This document shows positions 43,434-52,290 of a DNA stretch of 53,027 nucleotides, piece after piece (position 1 is the first letter of the stretch; the number at the start of each line of letters is the position of its first letter). The notes beneath the pieces were generated by a model. It searched no databases. It worked only from the letters and a program-made list of their open reading frames with translations, and was not told the DNA's origin. Both the position numbers and the translations under genes were made by a program. This stretch comes from Hyphomicrobiaceae bacterium (lineage in GTDB: Bacteria; Pseudomonadota; Alphaproteobacteria; Rhizobiales; Methyloligellaceae): the NCBI GenBank assembly GCA_028066055.1, contig JALCBY010000003.1, positions 72,289-125,315 on the forward strand, given 5' to 3'.

Positions 43434-44606
43434 ATGGCTGCAAAAACCGTACGCAAGGGCAGGGTCAAAACCCGGCGCAGCACATATGCCGCGCTGGCCA
43501 AACAGGAACTCGCTCTTTTCGGCGGGATCGCGACTGCGGTTCTGTTCGGCATCTTTGGTGAGTTCTGGCTGTCGCACCTAGACACGTATCATATCGGTGT
43601 TCTGCTTTTTTTCTGGCTGTTTGGCGTCATGGTGTGGTGTTCGTTCAGTGTCGTCCGCCATGCCGATTCGCTGGCCGAATTGCTCGGCGAGCCATACGGC
43701 ACGCTCATTCTCACGCTGTCGGTCATATCGATCGAAGTCACAATGATTGCCGGTATCATGCTGGGTGGCGAGAACAACCCGACCCTGCCACGCGACACCA
43801 TGTTTGCGATCCTGATGATCGTGCTTAACGGGATGGTCGGGCTCACGCTTGTGATCGGCGCCCTGCGTCATGGACAGCAGCACTACAACCTTCAGGGTGC
43901 AACCGCGTTTCTCGCGGTTATCACGACGCTTGCGGTGTTGTCACTCGTGATTCCCGATTTCACAACGACAACCGCCACGCCGACATTCTCACACTTGCAG
44001 GCGGCGATTTTCGCAACCCTGACCCTGCTGCTTTACGGCGCGTTTCTCATGATCCAGACGGTGCGCCACAAAACCTTCTTCATGGAACCTGAAGGGACGC
44101 AGAGGCCGGCGGAGCAGCTGTCCGTGGGGCATTCGAAGCACCGCATCAAGATCCATTCGATCCCGTATCACGCGGTGTTGCTGTTTCTGACCCTGCTCCA
44201 GGTCATTCTGCTTTCGGAGTTCCTGTCGAAAATCCTCAACCACAGCGTCGAGGAGGTGGGCATGCCGATCGCCTTCAGCGGCATCGTCATTGCCATGATG
44301 GTGCTTGCGCCCGAAGGCATGGCCGCAATCGAGGCTGCCGCGCGCAACCGGCTTCAGCGCGCGGTCAATCTGTGTCTGGGTTCCGCATTGTCGACCATCG
44401 GCCTGACAATTCCGGCCGTTCTTGCCATCTCTCTCTATACGGGCGTCTCGCTTGAATTGGGTCTTGATCGTGTCGAGCTGGTGCTGCTGATGCTCACGCT
44501 GTTCATTTCACTCATCACCTTCTCAGGCGTGCCGACCAATCTGCTGCTTGGTGTCGTGCATCTGGTGCTCTTCTTCTCCTACCTCACGCTCGTCTTCGAG
44601 CCATAG
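43434..44606 (+). CDS. Calcium/proton exchanger, ChaA type
   Basis: This 390-residue CaCA-family antiporter has about eleven membrane segments. The first alpha repeat is GEPYGTLILTLSVISIEV and the second is PEGMAAIEAAARNR with an acidic residue at the expected site. ChaA exchanges Ca2+, Na+ or K+ for protons at high pH. An N-terminal basic extension is present. It ends 4 bases before the stop of the convergent GNAT gene. Confidence 0.9.
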   Translation: MAAKTVRKGRVKTRRSTYAALAKQELALFGGIATAVLFGIFGEFWLSHLDTYHIGVLLFFWLFGVMVWCSFSVVRHADSLAELLGEPYGTLILTLSVISIEVTMIAGIMLGGENNPTLPRDTMFAILMIVLNGMVGLTLVIGALRHGQQHYNLQGATAFLAVITTLAVLSLVIPDFTTTTATPTFSHLQAAIFATLTLLLYGAFLMIQTVRHKTFFMEPEGTQRPAEQLSVGHSKHRIKIHSIPYHAVLLFLTLLQVILLSEFLSKILNHSVEEVGMPIAFSGIVIAMMVLAPEGMAAIEAAARNRLQRAVNLCLGSALSTIGLTIPAVLAISLYTGVSLELGLDRVELVLLMLTLFISLITFSGVPTNLLLGVVHLVLFFSYLTLVFEP

Positions 44607-44610
44607 CGGG

Positions 44611-45210
44611 TCAGGGTTCGATAATCGGCACCTGGGGGGCGGCGTCGCGGGGAAGCGCGCCGGTCAATCGGGGGTCATCGGCAATCTCGACCTGACGGCG
44701 ATAGGCGGTAAACCCGCTGCGAACGTAAAACGGCAGCGCACGCGGATGATCAAGCGTACCGGTGTGCACCCAGAACCTTTCAATCGGCCGGGACCAGGCG
44801 AATTCGATCGCTTTTTGCATGAGTGCGCGCCCGACACCGCGTCCAACAAGGCCGGACGAAACACCGAACAAGGTGAGCTCGCATTGGCCTTCTTCGCGGA
44901 AATCGAGTTCCAGTATGGCTTCGTCCTGGCCTTCATACTCCAGCATGTAAACTGCGTAATCGGGATCGGTGAGTGCGGAAGCAAGCTCATCCGGTGACCT
45001 GGCAAGCCGGGAAAACCACAGCAAATCCGCGCCGATGCGCTTGTAGACGTCGAAATACCAATCCAGGTCCAGCTGTTCGATCTGGCGAAGTGCACCCGGT
45101 AGCGGCGGTGTGGCCTCAGACCTCTGCGGCATCGACCGCATCTCGAGGTAGGTGACAATCGCCGCAATCTTGCCGGCGGGAATATCGGTGAACTGGCTCG
45201 TTTCACTCAT
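44611..45210 (-). CDS. GNAT family N-acetyltransferase
   Basis: This 199-residue acetyltransferase has the acetyl-CoA binding motif A as VSSGLVGRGVGRALMQKAIEFAW (Q/RxxGxG/A), followed by HPRALPFYVRSGF, typical of motif B. The substrate is unknown. It starts 18 bases after trmD in the same direction, so it may be the last gene of the rimM-cyclase-trmD unit. Confidence 0.9.
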   Translation of the reverse strand: MSETSQFTDIPAGKIAAIVTYLEMRSMPQRSEATPPLPGALRQIEQLDLDWYFDVYKRIGADLLWFSRLARSPDELASALTDPDYAVYMLEYEGQDEAILELDFREEGQCELTLFGVSSGLVGRGVGRALMQKAIEFAWSRPIERFWVHTGTLDHPRALPFYVRSGFTAYRRQVEIADDPRLTGALPRDAAPQVPIIEP

Positions 45211-45228
45211 TGTTTTTTTGCTCCGGCG

Positions 45229-45927
45229 TTACTTTTTCCTCCGCGACCACAGGTCGGGCCGGCGCTCCTTCGTAATGGCTTCAGCCTGCGCACGGCGCCA
45301 TTCGGCAATTTTGCCGTGGTCGCCGGACAGAAGCACCTCGGGGATCTCCAGACCCTCCCACGTCCTCGGACGCGTATAGTGCGGGTACTCCAGAAGCCCT
45401 TGCTCGAAGCTTTCCTGCTCGAGGGATGCCGCATCGCCAATAACACCGGGCAGCAGCCGGACGCAGGCCTCGATCAGAACGCACGCGGCAACCTCGCCAC
45501 CCGCAAGCACATAATCGCCGATGGATATCTCTTCTATGTTGCGGGCCGCGATCACCCGTTCGTCCAGCCCCTCGAACCGGCCACACAACGCGGTGACGCC
45601 CGGGCCTTGCGCAAGCTCGCGCACGCGTGCCTGGTCCAGGGGTTTTCCTCTCGGACTGAGAAACACAACCGGTGCGTCGGGCGACTTTGCGGTGGCCGCG
45701 TCGACGGCGCGTCCCACAACATCGGGACGCATCACCATGCCCGGCCCGCCTCCTGCCGGTGTGTCGTCGACGGATCGGTGTTTGTCTTCGGCGAATTCCC
45801 GGGTGTCGATGGTGTGGAGCGCCCAGGTTCCATTCTCCAACGCGCTGCCGATGAGGCTTGCGCCCAAAGGGCCCGGGAACACGTTCGGCAGTATGGTCAG
45901 GACTGTTGCCGTCCAGGGAGTCCGCAT
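45229..45927 (-). CDS. trmD: tRNA (guanine37-N1)-methyltransferase
   Basis: This 232-residue SPOUT enzyme methylates G37 in tRNAs that read CNN/CGG codons. The deep-knot SAM site is in [12 protein letters not shown] and [32 protein letters not shown] is typical. Length is normal. It follows the cyclase gene by 18 bases and is followed by the GNAT gene by 18 bases. Confidence 0.97.
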   Translation of the reverse strand: MRTPWTATVLTILPNVFPGPLGASLIGSALENGTWALHTIDTREFAEDKHRSVDDTPAGGGPGMVMRPDVVGRAVDAATAKSPDAPVVFLSPRGKPLDQARVRELAQGPGVTALCGRFEGLDERVIAARNIEEISIGDYVLAGGEVAACVLIEACVRLLPGVIGDAASLEQESFEQGLLEYPHYTRPRTWEGLEIPEVLLSGDHGKIAEWRRAQAEAITKERRPDLWSRRKK

Positions 45928-45945
45928 TGGCTGTACACTTCCGGC

Positions 45946-47205
45946 TCAAACGCGCTTTTCATTCTTGAGCAGCCATGTTTCAAGCTGGCCCACTCCCTTG
46001 ATATCGATACGGCCGCGCGGTTCAAAGTGAAACTCGCCGCAAAGAGCATCATGAACCTCTCTTGAGACGTGAACCGTGCCTGGCAGACCGTGCGACTCTA
46101 GCCGCGATGCCAGGTTCACAGTTTCACCCCACACATCATAGAAAAACTTGTCTGCGCCAATCACCCCGGCCATCACCGGGCCTCTTGCGAGACCAATGCG
46201 GATTTGAAGGTTCATACCGTGTCGCTTCGAAAGCGCTTCCACAGTTCCCGGCAGGTCGAGGGCAAGACGGGCGAGGCGCGCGCCGTGATCCCGAACCGGC
46301 GAGATCACGCCGCAGGCCGCCATATAACCGTCGCCGATGGTCTTGATCTTCTCGACGCCGTGTTTGACGGCCAGCGCATCGAACTCGGTGAAGATATCGT
46401 CGAGGATATCAAGTGTCTGCTCCGCGCCGAGGTCTTTGGCCAGAGGCGTAAAGCCGGACAGGTCGGTAAACATTACGGAAGCCTCTGGAATGCTGTCCGC
46501 AATTCGCGTGCCGGGCCGGGCCTTGAGACGCTCGGCGACGGGTTCGGGCAGTATGTGCCGGAGAAGCGTATCGGCTTCCGCGCGCGCCCTGTCCGCAAGC
46601 GTAAAGGCGTAGAGGACGATCACCGCAATGATCGAGCCCGTGGTTATGACCGAGGAGATGTAGAGGTTGTTGAGCAGCGACGGGTCCGGCGGCACAAGCG
46701 CGTCAGCGGTCGGGTAGAGAAACCATGCCACAAGATGCAGAGCGAGCCCGATGATGATCGTCGCGATCACAAGCCACAGATGGGAGAGCCCGAATATCGC
46801 GAAAGGGATCGCTGCCGCGACGAGGTAGTTGATCTGAACGCCTGAATCGTGACCGAGCGTGCGTACGAAAAAGAACAAGCTCGCAAACTCCGCCACCGCA
46901 ATGATCACCGCAGCGCAGATCTCACCGATGCGGTGCGCCAGCGGCGCGAGCAGTGCGATGACCATGAGAAGTAGGTTCGCCAGAACCAGCGGCATATATG
47001 TGCCGATGTCGTAGACCGCGAACAGACCGGCGTAGAAGAGTGAGAAAAGCGCGATCAGGTAGGCGGTGACATTAACAATCATCAACCGGCGGCGAACGGC
47101 CACGGGATAGCCCCGGGTCCCCAGCTCCGCCAGGGGTGCCAGCCACCTCGCGATATCGACAAGACGCGTGCGTTTTCCGGACGGTTCCATCCGGCTCGTG
47201 CTCAT
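45946..47205 (-). CDS. Membrane class III adenylate/guanylate cyclase
   Basis: This 419-residue protein has six predicted membrane segments (about residues 40-205) followed by a class III catalytic domain (about 240-405). Metal-binding aspartates are in MFTDLSGFTPLAKDL and TIGDGYMAACG; WGETVNLASRLE holds the transition-state Asn and Arg. All key residues are intact, so it should make cAMP or cGMP. The start at 47205 has GAGG eight bases upstream; ATG 47238 lacks a binding site. It sits between rimM and trmD, 90 bases after rimM. Confidence 0.9.
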   Translation of the reverse strand: MSTSRMEPSGKRTRLVDIARWLAPLAELGTRGYPVAVRRRLMIVNVTAYLIALFSLFYAGLFAVYDIGTYMPLVLANLLLMVIALLAPLAHRIGEICAAVIIAVAEFASLFFFVRTLGHDSGVQINYLVAAAIPFAIFGLSHLWLVIATIIIGLALHLVAWFLYPTADALVPPDPSLLNNLYISSVITTGSIIAVIVLYAFTLADRARAEADTLLRHILPEPVAERLKARPGTRIADSIPEASVMFTDLSGFTPLAKDLGAEQTLDILDDIFTEFDALAVKHGVEKIKTIGDGYMAACGVISPVRDHGARLARLALDLPGTVEALSKRHGMNLQIRIGLARGPVMAGVIGADKFFYDVWGETVNLASRLESHGLPGTVHVSREVHDALCGEFHFEPRGRIDIKGVGQLETWLLKNEKRV

Positions 47206-47295
47206 CGCTACCTCGTTATTCTCGCTGGTTCGCGGCATGGGGACGAATGTGCGACCCTAGCGTGTGCAGTGAAAAGAGTCCTCAGCTGTCTTGCC

Positions 47296-47820
47296 TCAGG
47301 GCTCGAAAACTCCCTCGGGAGGTATCATGAGAAGCCAACCGGCTTCCTGGTCGATATCGGGCACGACGGCTTCCGTGAAGGGAACCAGCACGGTTGCACC
47401 GCCGGTTGCCGGGCGCACCTCCAACAAGTCGCCTGCGCCATAGTTCTGAACGGCGATTATCTTGCCGAGTGCTGCGCCGTCTTCGCTGACGGCGACAAGG
47501 CCGATCAAATCGGCATGGTAGTAAGTGGTATCGTCGCCGGTTTCGGGCAGCGTGTCGCGGTCGACATAAAGCTCGATGCCCTTGAGCGCTTCGGCCTGCT
47601 CACGCGTCGTGACGCCGCGCACAATCGCGACAACGCCGTCCTTTGCGGGCTTGACGTTCGACAACTCGAAGGAGCGCGCACCGGTTTCGTCCTCCAGCGG
47701 ACCGTAGTCGGCGATCGATTGCGGCTGCGCGGTAAACGTCTTTATGCGCACCTCGCCCTTGAGCCCGCGCGCGCCGGAAAATCGGCCGAGGCACACGCGC
47801 GCCTTGCGGTCACCCGGCAT
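47296..47820 (-). CDS. rimM: Ribosome maturation factor RimM
   Basis: This is a 174-residue 16S rRNA processing factor that binds the 30S head near S19. An N-terminal beta-barrel starts with RVCLGRFSGARGLKGEVRIKTF, and a PRC-type C-terminal domain follows (YHADLIGLVAVSEDGAALG, LVPFTEAVVPDID). It lies 36 bases after rpsP, the conserved order. Confidence 0.96.
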   Translation of the reverse strand: MPGDRKARVCLGRFSGARGLKGEVRIKTFTAQPQSIADYGPLEDETGARSFELSNVKPAKDGVVAIVRGVTTREQAEALKGIELYVDRDTLPETGDDTTYYHADLIGLVAVSEDGAALGKIIAVQNYGAGDLLEVRPATGGATVLVPFTEAVVPDIDQEAGWLLMIPPEGVFEP

Positions 47821-47856
47821 GAGTCCAAGCGAGCGCCCATTGGACGCCGCGCGCCA

Positions 47857-48393
47857 TTACTCGGACTTCTCTTCTGCCTTCTCAGCAGGAGCTTCTTCTG
47901 CGGGAGCCTCGTCCGCGGCAGCTTCTTCTGCCGGAGTTTCCTCTGCTGCTGCTTCTTCAGCCGGGGCCTCTTCAGCGGGCGTGTCCTCTGCAGGAGCTTC
48001 TTCGGCTGGCGCTTCGGCTTCAGCCGAAGCGGCGGCTTCCGCCTCTTCCTTGGCTTTGGCCTCCGCCTCGCGCTTGGCTTCCTCGCGGTCGAGGCGCTTC
48101 TGGCCTGGTTGTGCTTTCTGCGGGTTGTTCTTCGGGTCGCGCTTCAGGATGCCGGCGGCATCGAGAAAACGGTGTACGCGGTCCGACGGACGTGCGCCGA
48201 CGCCGAGCCAGTATTTGACGCGATCTTCAACCAGTGTAACGCGTTCGGCGTGATCCTTGGGAAGCAATGGATTGTAGGTGCCGATGCGCTCGATAAAGCG
48301 GCCGTCGCGGGGTTTTCGCGAGTCGGCCACAACGATTCGGTAATAGGGGCGCTTCTTCGCCCCGCCCCGTGCCAATCTCATTTTCAGTGACAT
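47857..48393 (-). CDS. rpsP: Ribosomal protein S16 with long acidic tail
   Basis: This is a 178-residue protein. Residues 1-85 are normal bS16 ([37 protein letters not shown]). From about 105 on there is a Lys/Glu helix and then repeats of APAEE- and TPAEE-like units, so it is about twice the usual length of 80-90. Extended S16 tails are known from alphaproteobacteria, but this one is long. It lies 52 bases after ffh and before rimM. Confidence 0.96.
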   Translation of the reverse strand: MSLKMRLARGGAKKRPYYRIVVADSRKPRDGRFIERIGTYNPLLPKDHAERVTLVEDRVKYWLGVGARPSDRVHRFLDAAGILKRDPKNNPQKAQPGQKRLDREEAKREAEAKAKEEAEAAASAEAEAPAEEAPAEDTPAEEAPAEEAAAEETPAEEAAADEAPAEEAPAEKAEEKSE

Positions 48394-48445
48394 ATCCTGG
48401 TCCTTCTTCGATGTTCCGATTGTGAGTTGAAATTTCGTCTGTCAG

Positions 48446-49933
48446 CTATTTCTTTTTGCCCGGCAGGCCCGGAAGTCCGCGCGGCAGCCCGCCGCCCATG
48501 CCCGGTAAACCGGGAAGGCCACCTGGCGGCATTCCTGGTGGAACGCCCGGCATTCCCGGAGGTGCGCCGCCCGGGTCCACGCCTTCCGGCATGTCCGGCA
48601 TGCCGCCGCCGAACAGCTTGGCGAGGCCGCCCTTGCCCTTGCCCATCTTCTTCATCATGTCGGCCATCATCCGGTGCATCTTGAGCAGCTTGTTGATGTC
48701 CTGCACGGTGGTCCCTGAGCCCTTGGCGACGCGCTTCTTGCGGGACGCGTTGAGCAGTTTCGGGGCACGCCGCTCCTGCGGCGTCATGGAAGAAATGATC
48801 GCCTGCTGGCGCTTGACCACGGTGTTGTCAAGGTCCGCTTCCTCGATCTGCTTTTTCACCTTGCCGATGCCGGGAAGCATGGACAGAACGCCGGACATGC
48901 CGCCGATCTTCTCCATCTGCTTGAGCTGCTCGGCGAGGTCGTCGAGGTCGAACGCGCCCTTGCGCATTTTCCGCGCAATCTTGTCCGCCTTCTCGGCATC
49001 GAGCGTTTCGGCGGCCCGCTCGACCAGCGAAACGACATCGCCCATTCCGAGAATCCGGTTGGCGATCCGGTCGGGATGGAAATCCTCCAGAGCATCGACC
49101 TTTTCGCCGACACCGATCAGCTTGATGGGCTTGCCGGTCACCGCACGCATTGAGAGAGCCGCGCCGCCGCGCCCGTCGCCGTCGACGCGGGTCAGCACAA
49201 TGCCGGACAATGGAACGCATTCATCGAAGCTCGTCGCGAGATTGACCGCGTCCTGGCCGGTCAGCGCGTCTGCCACCAGGAGCGTCTCGTGCGGCTTGGC
49301 GATCTTGTGGATGTCGGCCGTTTCCTGCATCAGCTCTTCGTCGATGTGGGTCCGGCCGGCCGTGTCCAGCATCACCACGTCATAGCCGCCGGTCTTGGCG
49401 TCCTTGAGCGCACGCCGGGCAATCTGCAGCGGGTCCTGCCCCTTCTTGATCGGCAAAGTATCGACGTCGACCTGCTCTCCGAGAACGCGCAACTGTTCCT
49501 GCGCTGCCGGACGGCGGGTATCCAGCGAGGCCATGAGGACTTTCTTCTTGTCCTGACCGGTGAGCCTGAGCGCGATTTTCGCGCATGTGGTCGTCTTACC
49601 CGAACCTTGCAGGCCGACGAGCATGACCGGCACCGGCGCTTTTGCCTTCAGATCGATGCCGACGGCTTCGTCGCCCAGCATGGCGACAAGCTCGTCATGG
49701 ACGATCTTGACCACCTGTTGGCCTGGCGTGACCGATTTCAGGACTTCCTGGCCAACCGCCTTTTCCTGGACGGTTTCGATGAAACCGCGCACGACCTCGA
49801 GGGCCACGTCCGCTTCGAGCAGGGCGCGGCGCACCTCGCGCATGGCTGCCGCGACATCTTCCTCCGAAAGCGCTCCGCGCCCGGTGAGTTTATCGAAGAT
49901 GCCGGACAGGCGGTCTGTCAGTGTTTCGAACAT
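48446..49933 (-). CDS. ffh: Signal recognition particle protein Ffh
   Basis: This is a 495-residue SRP54 GTPase that targets membrane proteins to FtsY. The G domain has GLQGSGKTTTCAKIA, DTRRPAAQEQL and LDTAGR; the M domain follows from about residue 300 with SMTPQERRAPKLLNASRKKR and a Met/Gly/Pro-rich tail. First gene of ffh-rpsP-rimM. The 203 bases upstream, to the formate channel, hold nothing recognised. Confidence 0.97.
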   Translation of the reverse strand: MFETLTDRLSGIFDKLTGRGALSEEDVAAAMREVRRALLEADVALEVVRGFIETVQEKAVGQEVLKSVTPGQQVVKIVHDELVAMLGDEAVGIDLKAKAPVPVMLVGLQGSGKTTTCAKIALRLTGQDKKKVLMASLDTRRPAAQEQLRVLGEQVDVDTLPIKKGQDPLQIARRALKDAKTGGYDVVMLDTAGRTHIDEELMQETADIHKIAKPHETLLVADALTGQDAVNLATSFDECVPLSGIVLTRVDGDGRGGAALSMRAVTGKPIKLIGVGEKVDALEDFHPDRIANRILGMGDVVSLVERAAETLDAEKADKIARKMRKGAFDLDDLAEQLKQMEKIGGMSGVLSMLPGIGKVKKQIEEADLDNTVVKRQQAIISSMTPQERRAPKLLNASRKKRVAKGSGTTVQDINKLLKMHRMMADMMKKMGKGKGGLAKLFGGGMPDMPEGVDPGGAPPGMPGVPPGMPPGGLPGLPGMGGGLPRGLPGLPGKKK

Positions 49934-50136
49934 GCGTTCGTCTCGATCGTTATTCCAAAGCAGTAACGCACCCGTGGGCGAACCCTCGCTGACGGGTGGT
50001 GACCTCCCTGCCTCCCGGTAGACTGTCTATCATACCATGTGCAGGGCGGCGGCTCGAATATTCGGGCCTGCCAATGATTTCGGGGCGAAACTACGCTCGG
50101 CGGCGGGTCAAGTCAACGCGGTGTTGCATTGGTCCG

Positions 50137-50967
50137 TCAGGCGTTGTTGCGCTTTCCGTAGATGATCCAGTATACGGCCGCGACGCCGCCCGCACCGCCG
50201 ACGATGTTGCCGAGTGTCACCGGAACGAGGTTTCCTGCCACATCGCCCAGCGTGCCCTCCGCTCCCGCCAGCATGCCGACCGGGATCAGGTAGAAGTTTG
50301 CGATGGAATGTTCGAAGCCGAGCGCAACGAAAGCGGTGATCGGAAAGATAACGGCAATCGCCTTGCCGCTGACCCGGCGCGCGGCGAATGTAAGCCACAC
50401 GGCGAGACACACGAGGGCATTGCAGAGAATGCCGCGGATGAATGCCTCGATGAAACCCAGACCGAGCTTTCCCTCGGCAATCTTGACCGCCGTCTCCCGG
50501 ACACTGCCTGCGTCTAGTACACCGCTGTAGTAAACGAGTATGGCGATAAGGACAGCGCCGGCCGCATTTGCCAAGAGCGCGACCGTCCAGTTGCGAAACA
50601 GCTCCGCGAGCGAAACGTCGCCGTCGGCCCAGGCCATGACGATAAGGGTATTTCCGGTAAAGAGCTCCGCACCTGCGACGACCACAAGGACGAGACCGAG
50701 GCTGAACGCTGCACCGCCCAAAAGCTTGGTGGGTTCAAATCCGAGCGTGCTCCCGGTAACGGTCAGCGTGTAAAAGGTGCCTCCGAACGCAATGAAGATG
50801 CCCGCCAGAAGCCCAAGCGTGAACAGCTTGTCGAGCGGCAGTTTCGCCTTTGCGGTCCCGGCTGATTCGACACGGGCTGCAATCTCTGCCGGAGAATAGG
50901 CATCTATGCCGGTAACATCGACGCTGTTCCTGCCTGCCCCTTCACATCGATTGGGCTGAGATGTCAT
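50137..50967 (-). CDS. Formate/nitrite-type channel (FNT)
   Basis: This 276-residue pentameric FNT channel for monovalent anions (formate, nitrite, hydrosulfide) has six helices with the family segments GLLAGIFIAFGG, AGAELFTGN and GILCNALVCLAVWL, and FEHSIANFYLIPVGM carries the central His. FocA, NirC and YfdC-type members cannot be separated by eye; substrate is undecided. It is divergent from the TAXI gene. Confidence 0.92.
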   Translation of the reverse strand: MTSQPNRCEGAGRNSVDVTGIDAYSPAEIAARVESAGTAKAKLPLDKLFTLGLLAGIFIAFGGTFYTLTVTGSTLGFEPTKLLGGAAFSLGLVLVVVAGAELFTGNTLIVMAWADGDVSLAELFRNWTVALLANAAGAVLIAILVYYSGVLDAGSVRETAVKIAEGKLGLGFIEAFIRGILCNALVCLAVWLTFAARRVSGKAIAVIFPITAFVALGFEHSIANFYLIPVGMLAGAEGTLGDVAGNLVPVTLGNIVGGAGGVAAVYWIIYGKRNNA

Positions 50968-51129
50968 GCCCTGCCCTTTGGCTGATACTGATTGATTACG
51001 GACTGTACCCTAATCGAGCGCGGCGACGGTTGTTCTGGGTCAATTGAACACCTGCTTGATTCCGCGTCGAATTTGCCCGGACAGCATCATCTTCGGGGCT
51101 GCGACTCCCAAAACGCTCCAAAAAGTGAT

Positions 51130-52146
51130 ATGCTTGCCGCACGCTACAAAACGGGCAGAGCGGTGACGTTGCGCATACCAGTCCTGATCGTTTTGACGCT
51201 CATCCTGACATTGGTTCCGGGCGGTGGTCCGGTTCGTGCCGCCGAAGACGTGGCGATTGCGGCCGGTGGGCGTGACGGCAGTCACTATGCCTTCGGACGC
51301 GGCATTTGCCGCTTGCTGAACCGCAAGACGGATTCGGTAACCTGCAGTTTACTGCCGGCCCCGAAGGGGGATGCTCCGGAATCCTACTCGAACCTCTTCA
51401 ACGTCCATAACGGCGCGGCCGAATTCGGTCTTTCAGGCTCCGATTGGCAGCATTATGCAACAAGCGGCACCGGGCCGGTGAAACATGTCAGCGAAAAGCT
51501 CAACACGCTGCGCAGCGTGTTTTCACTGCATCCCGAACCGGTTACGCTGGTGGCGCGTCGTGATGCGGACATCGGTTCGCTGGACGATCTCAAAGGAAAA
51601 CGCGTGAACCTCGGGAGGCCGACCTCCAAGACCCGCAACAGTGTCGACCTGATCCTGAAATCGAAGAACTGGTCACCCGGCGACTTCATGCTTGCCGAGG
51701 AGCTGACCGGCAAGGATCAGTCCCTCGCATTCTGTCACGATCGCGTTCAGGCAATCTTTGTTGTTTCCGCCCATCCGAATGAAGCGGTTGAACAGGTCAC
51801 CAAACTCTGCGACGGCGTCGTCGTGGATCTTGTGGGCGAGAAGATCGACGCGCTCCTGGCGTCGACACCGCATCTGGCAAAAGCAAATGTTGCCGAAGGC
51901 ACATATCCCGGCATGTCCAAGCCCGCTTCCACATTCGGCGCGGCCCTGACGGTCGTGACCTCGAAGGACGTTCCCGACGATGTGGTTTATCAGTTCACGA
52001 AGGCGATTTTCGACAATATCGGTGAGCTGAAGAAACTCCATCCCGCGCTGCGCGACCTCGATCCGGCGGCCATGACAAAATCGGGGCTGACCGCACCGCT
52101 GCATCCCGGCGCGAAACGTTTCTACACCGAGCAGGGCCTGATGTAG
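51130..52146 (+). CDS. TAXI-family TRAP solute-binding protein
   Basis: This 338-residue periplasmic protein of the TAXI family has a signal segment (IPVLIVLTLILTLVPGGG) and then AIAAGGRDGSHYAFGRGICRLLN, the SLDDLKGKRVNLG segment and a C-terminal VVTSKDVPDDVVYQFTKAIF. TAXI proteins feed TRAP permeases, often for dicarboxylates or glutamate; no permease lies next to it. Start is probably ATG 51130; GTG 51163 is also possible. Confidence 0.88.
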   Translation: MLAARYKTGRAVTLRIPVLIVLTLILTLVPGGGPVRAAEDVAIAAGGRDGSHYAFGRGICRLLNRKTDSVTCSLLPAPKGDAPESYSNLFNVHNGAAEFGLSGSDWQHYATSGTGPVKHVSEKLNTLRSVFSLHPEPVTLVARRDADIGSLDDLKGKRVNLGRPTSKTRNSVDLILKSKNWSPGDFMLAEELTGKDQSLAFCHDRVQAIFVVSAHPNEAVEQVTKLCDGVVVDLVGEKIDALLASTPHLAKANVAEGTYPGMSKPASTFGAALTVVTSKDVPDDVVYQFTKAIFDNIGELKKLHPALRDLDPAAMTKSGLTAPLHPGAKRFYTEQGLM

Positions 52147-52290
52147 GCGTTTCCTCGGTGTCCAAGACCGGCTTGCACATTCTCTCCTTGAACATGTTCC
52201 GGCTGTCCTGTCGTCCTCTGGCGGACTAGGTTTCAACTGCGGGCTGGAATCTCACGCCCGATTCGCAAGCCACGCCATCTGAATTCGGAC

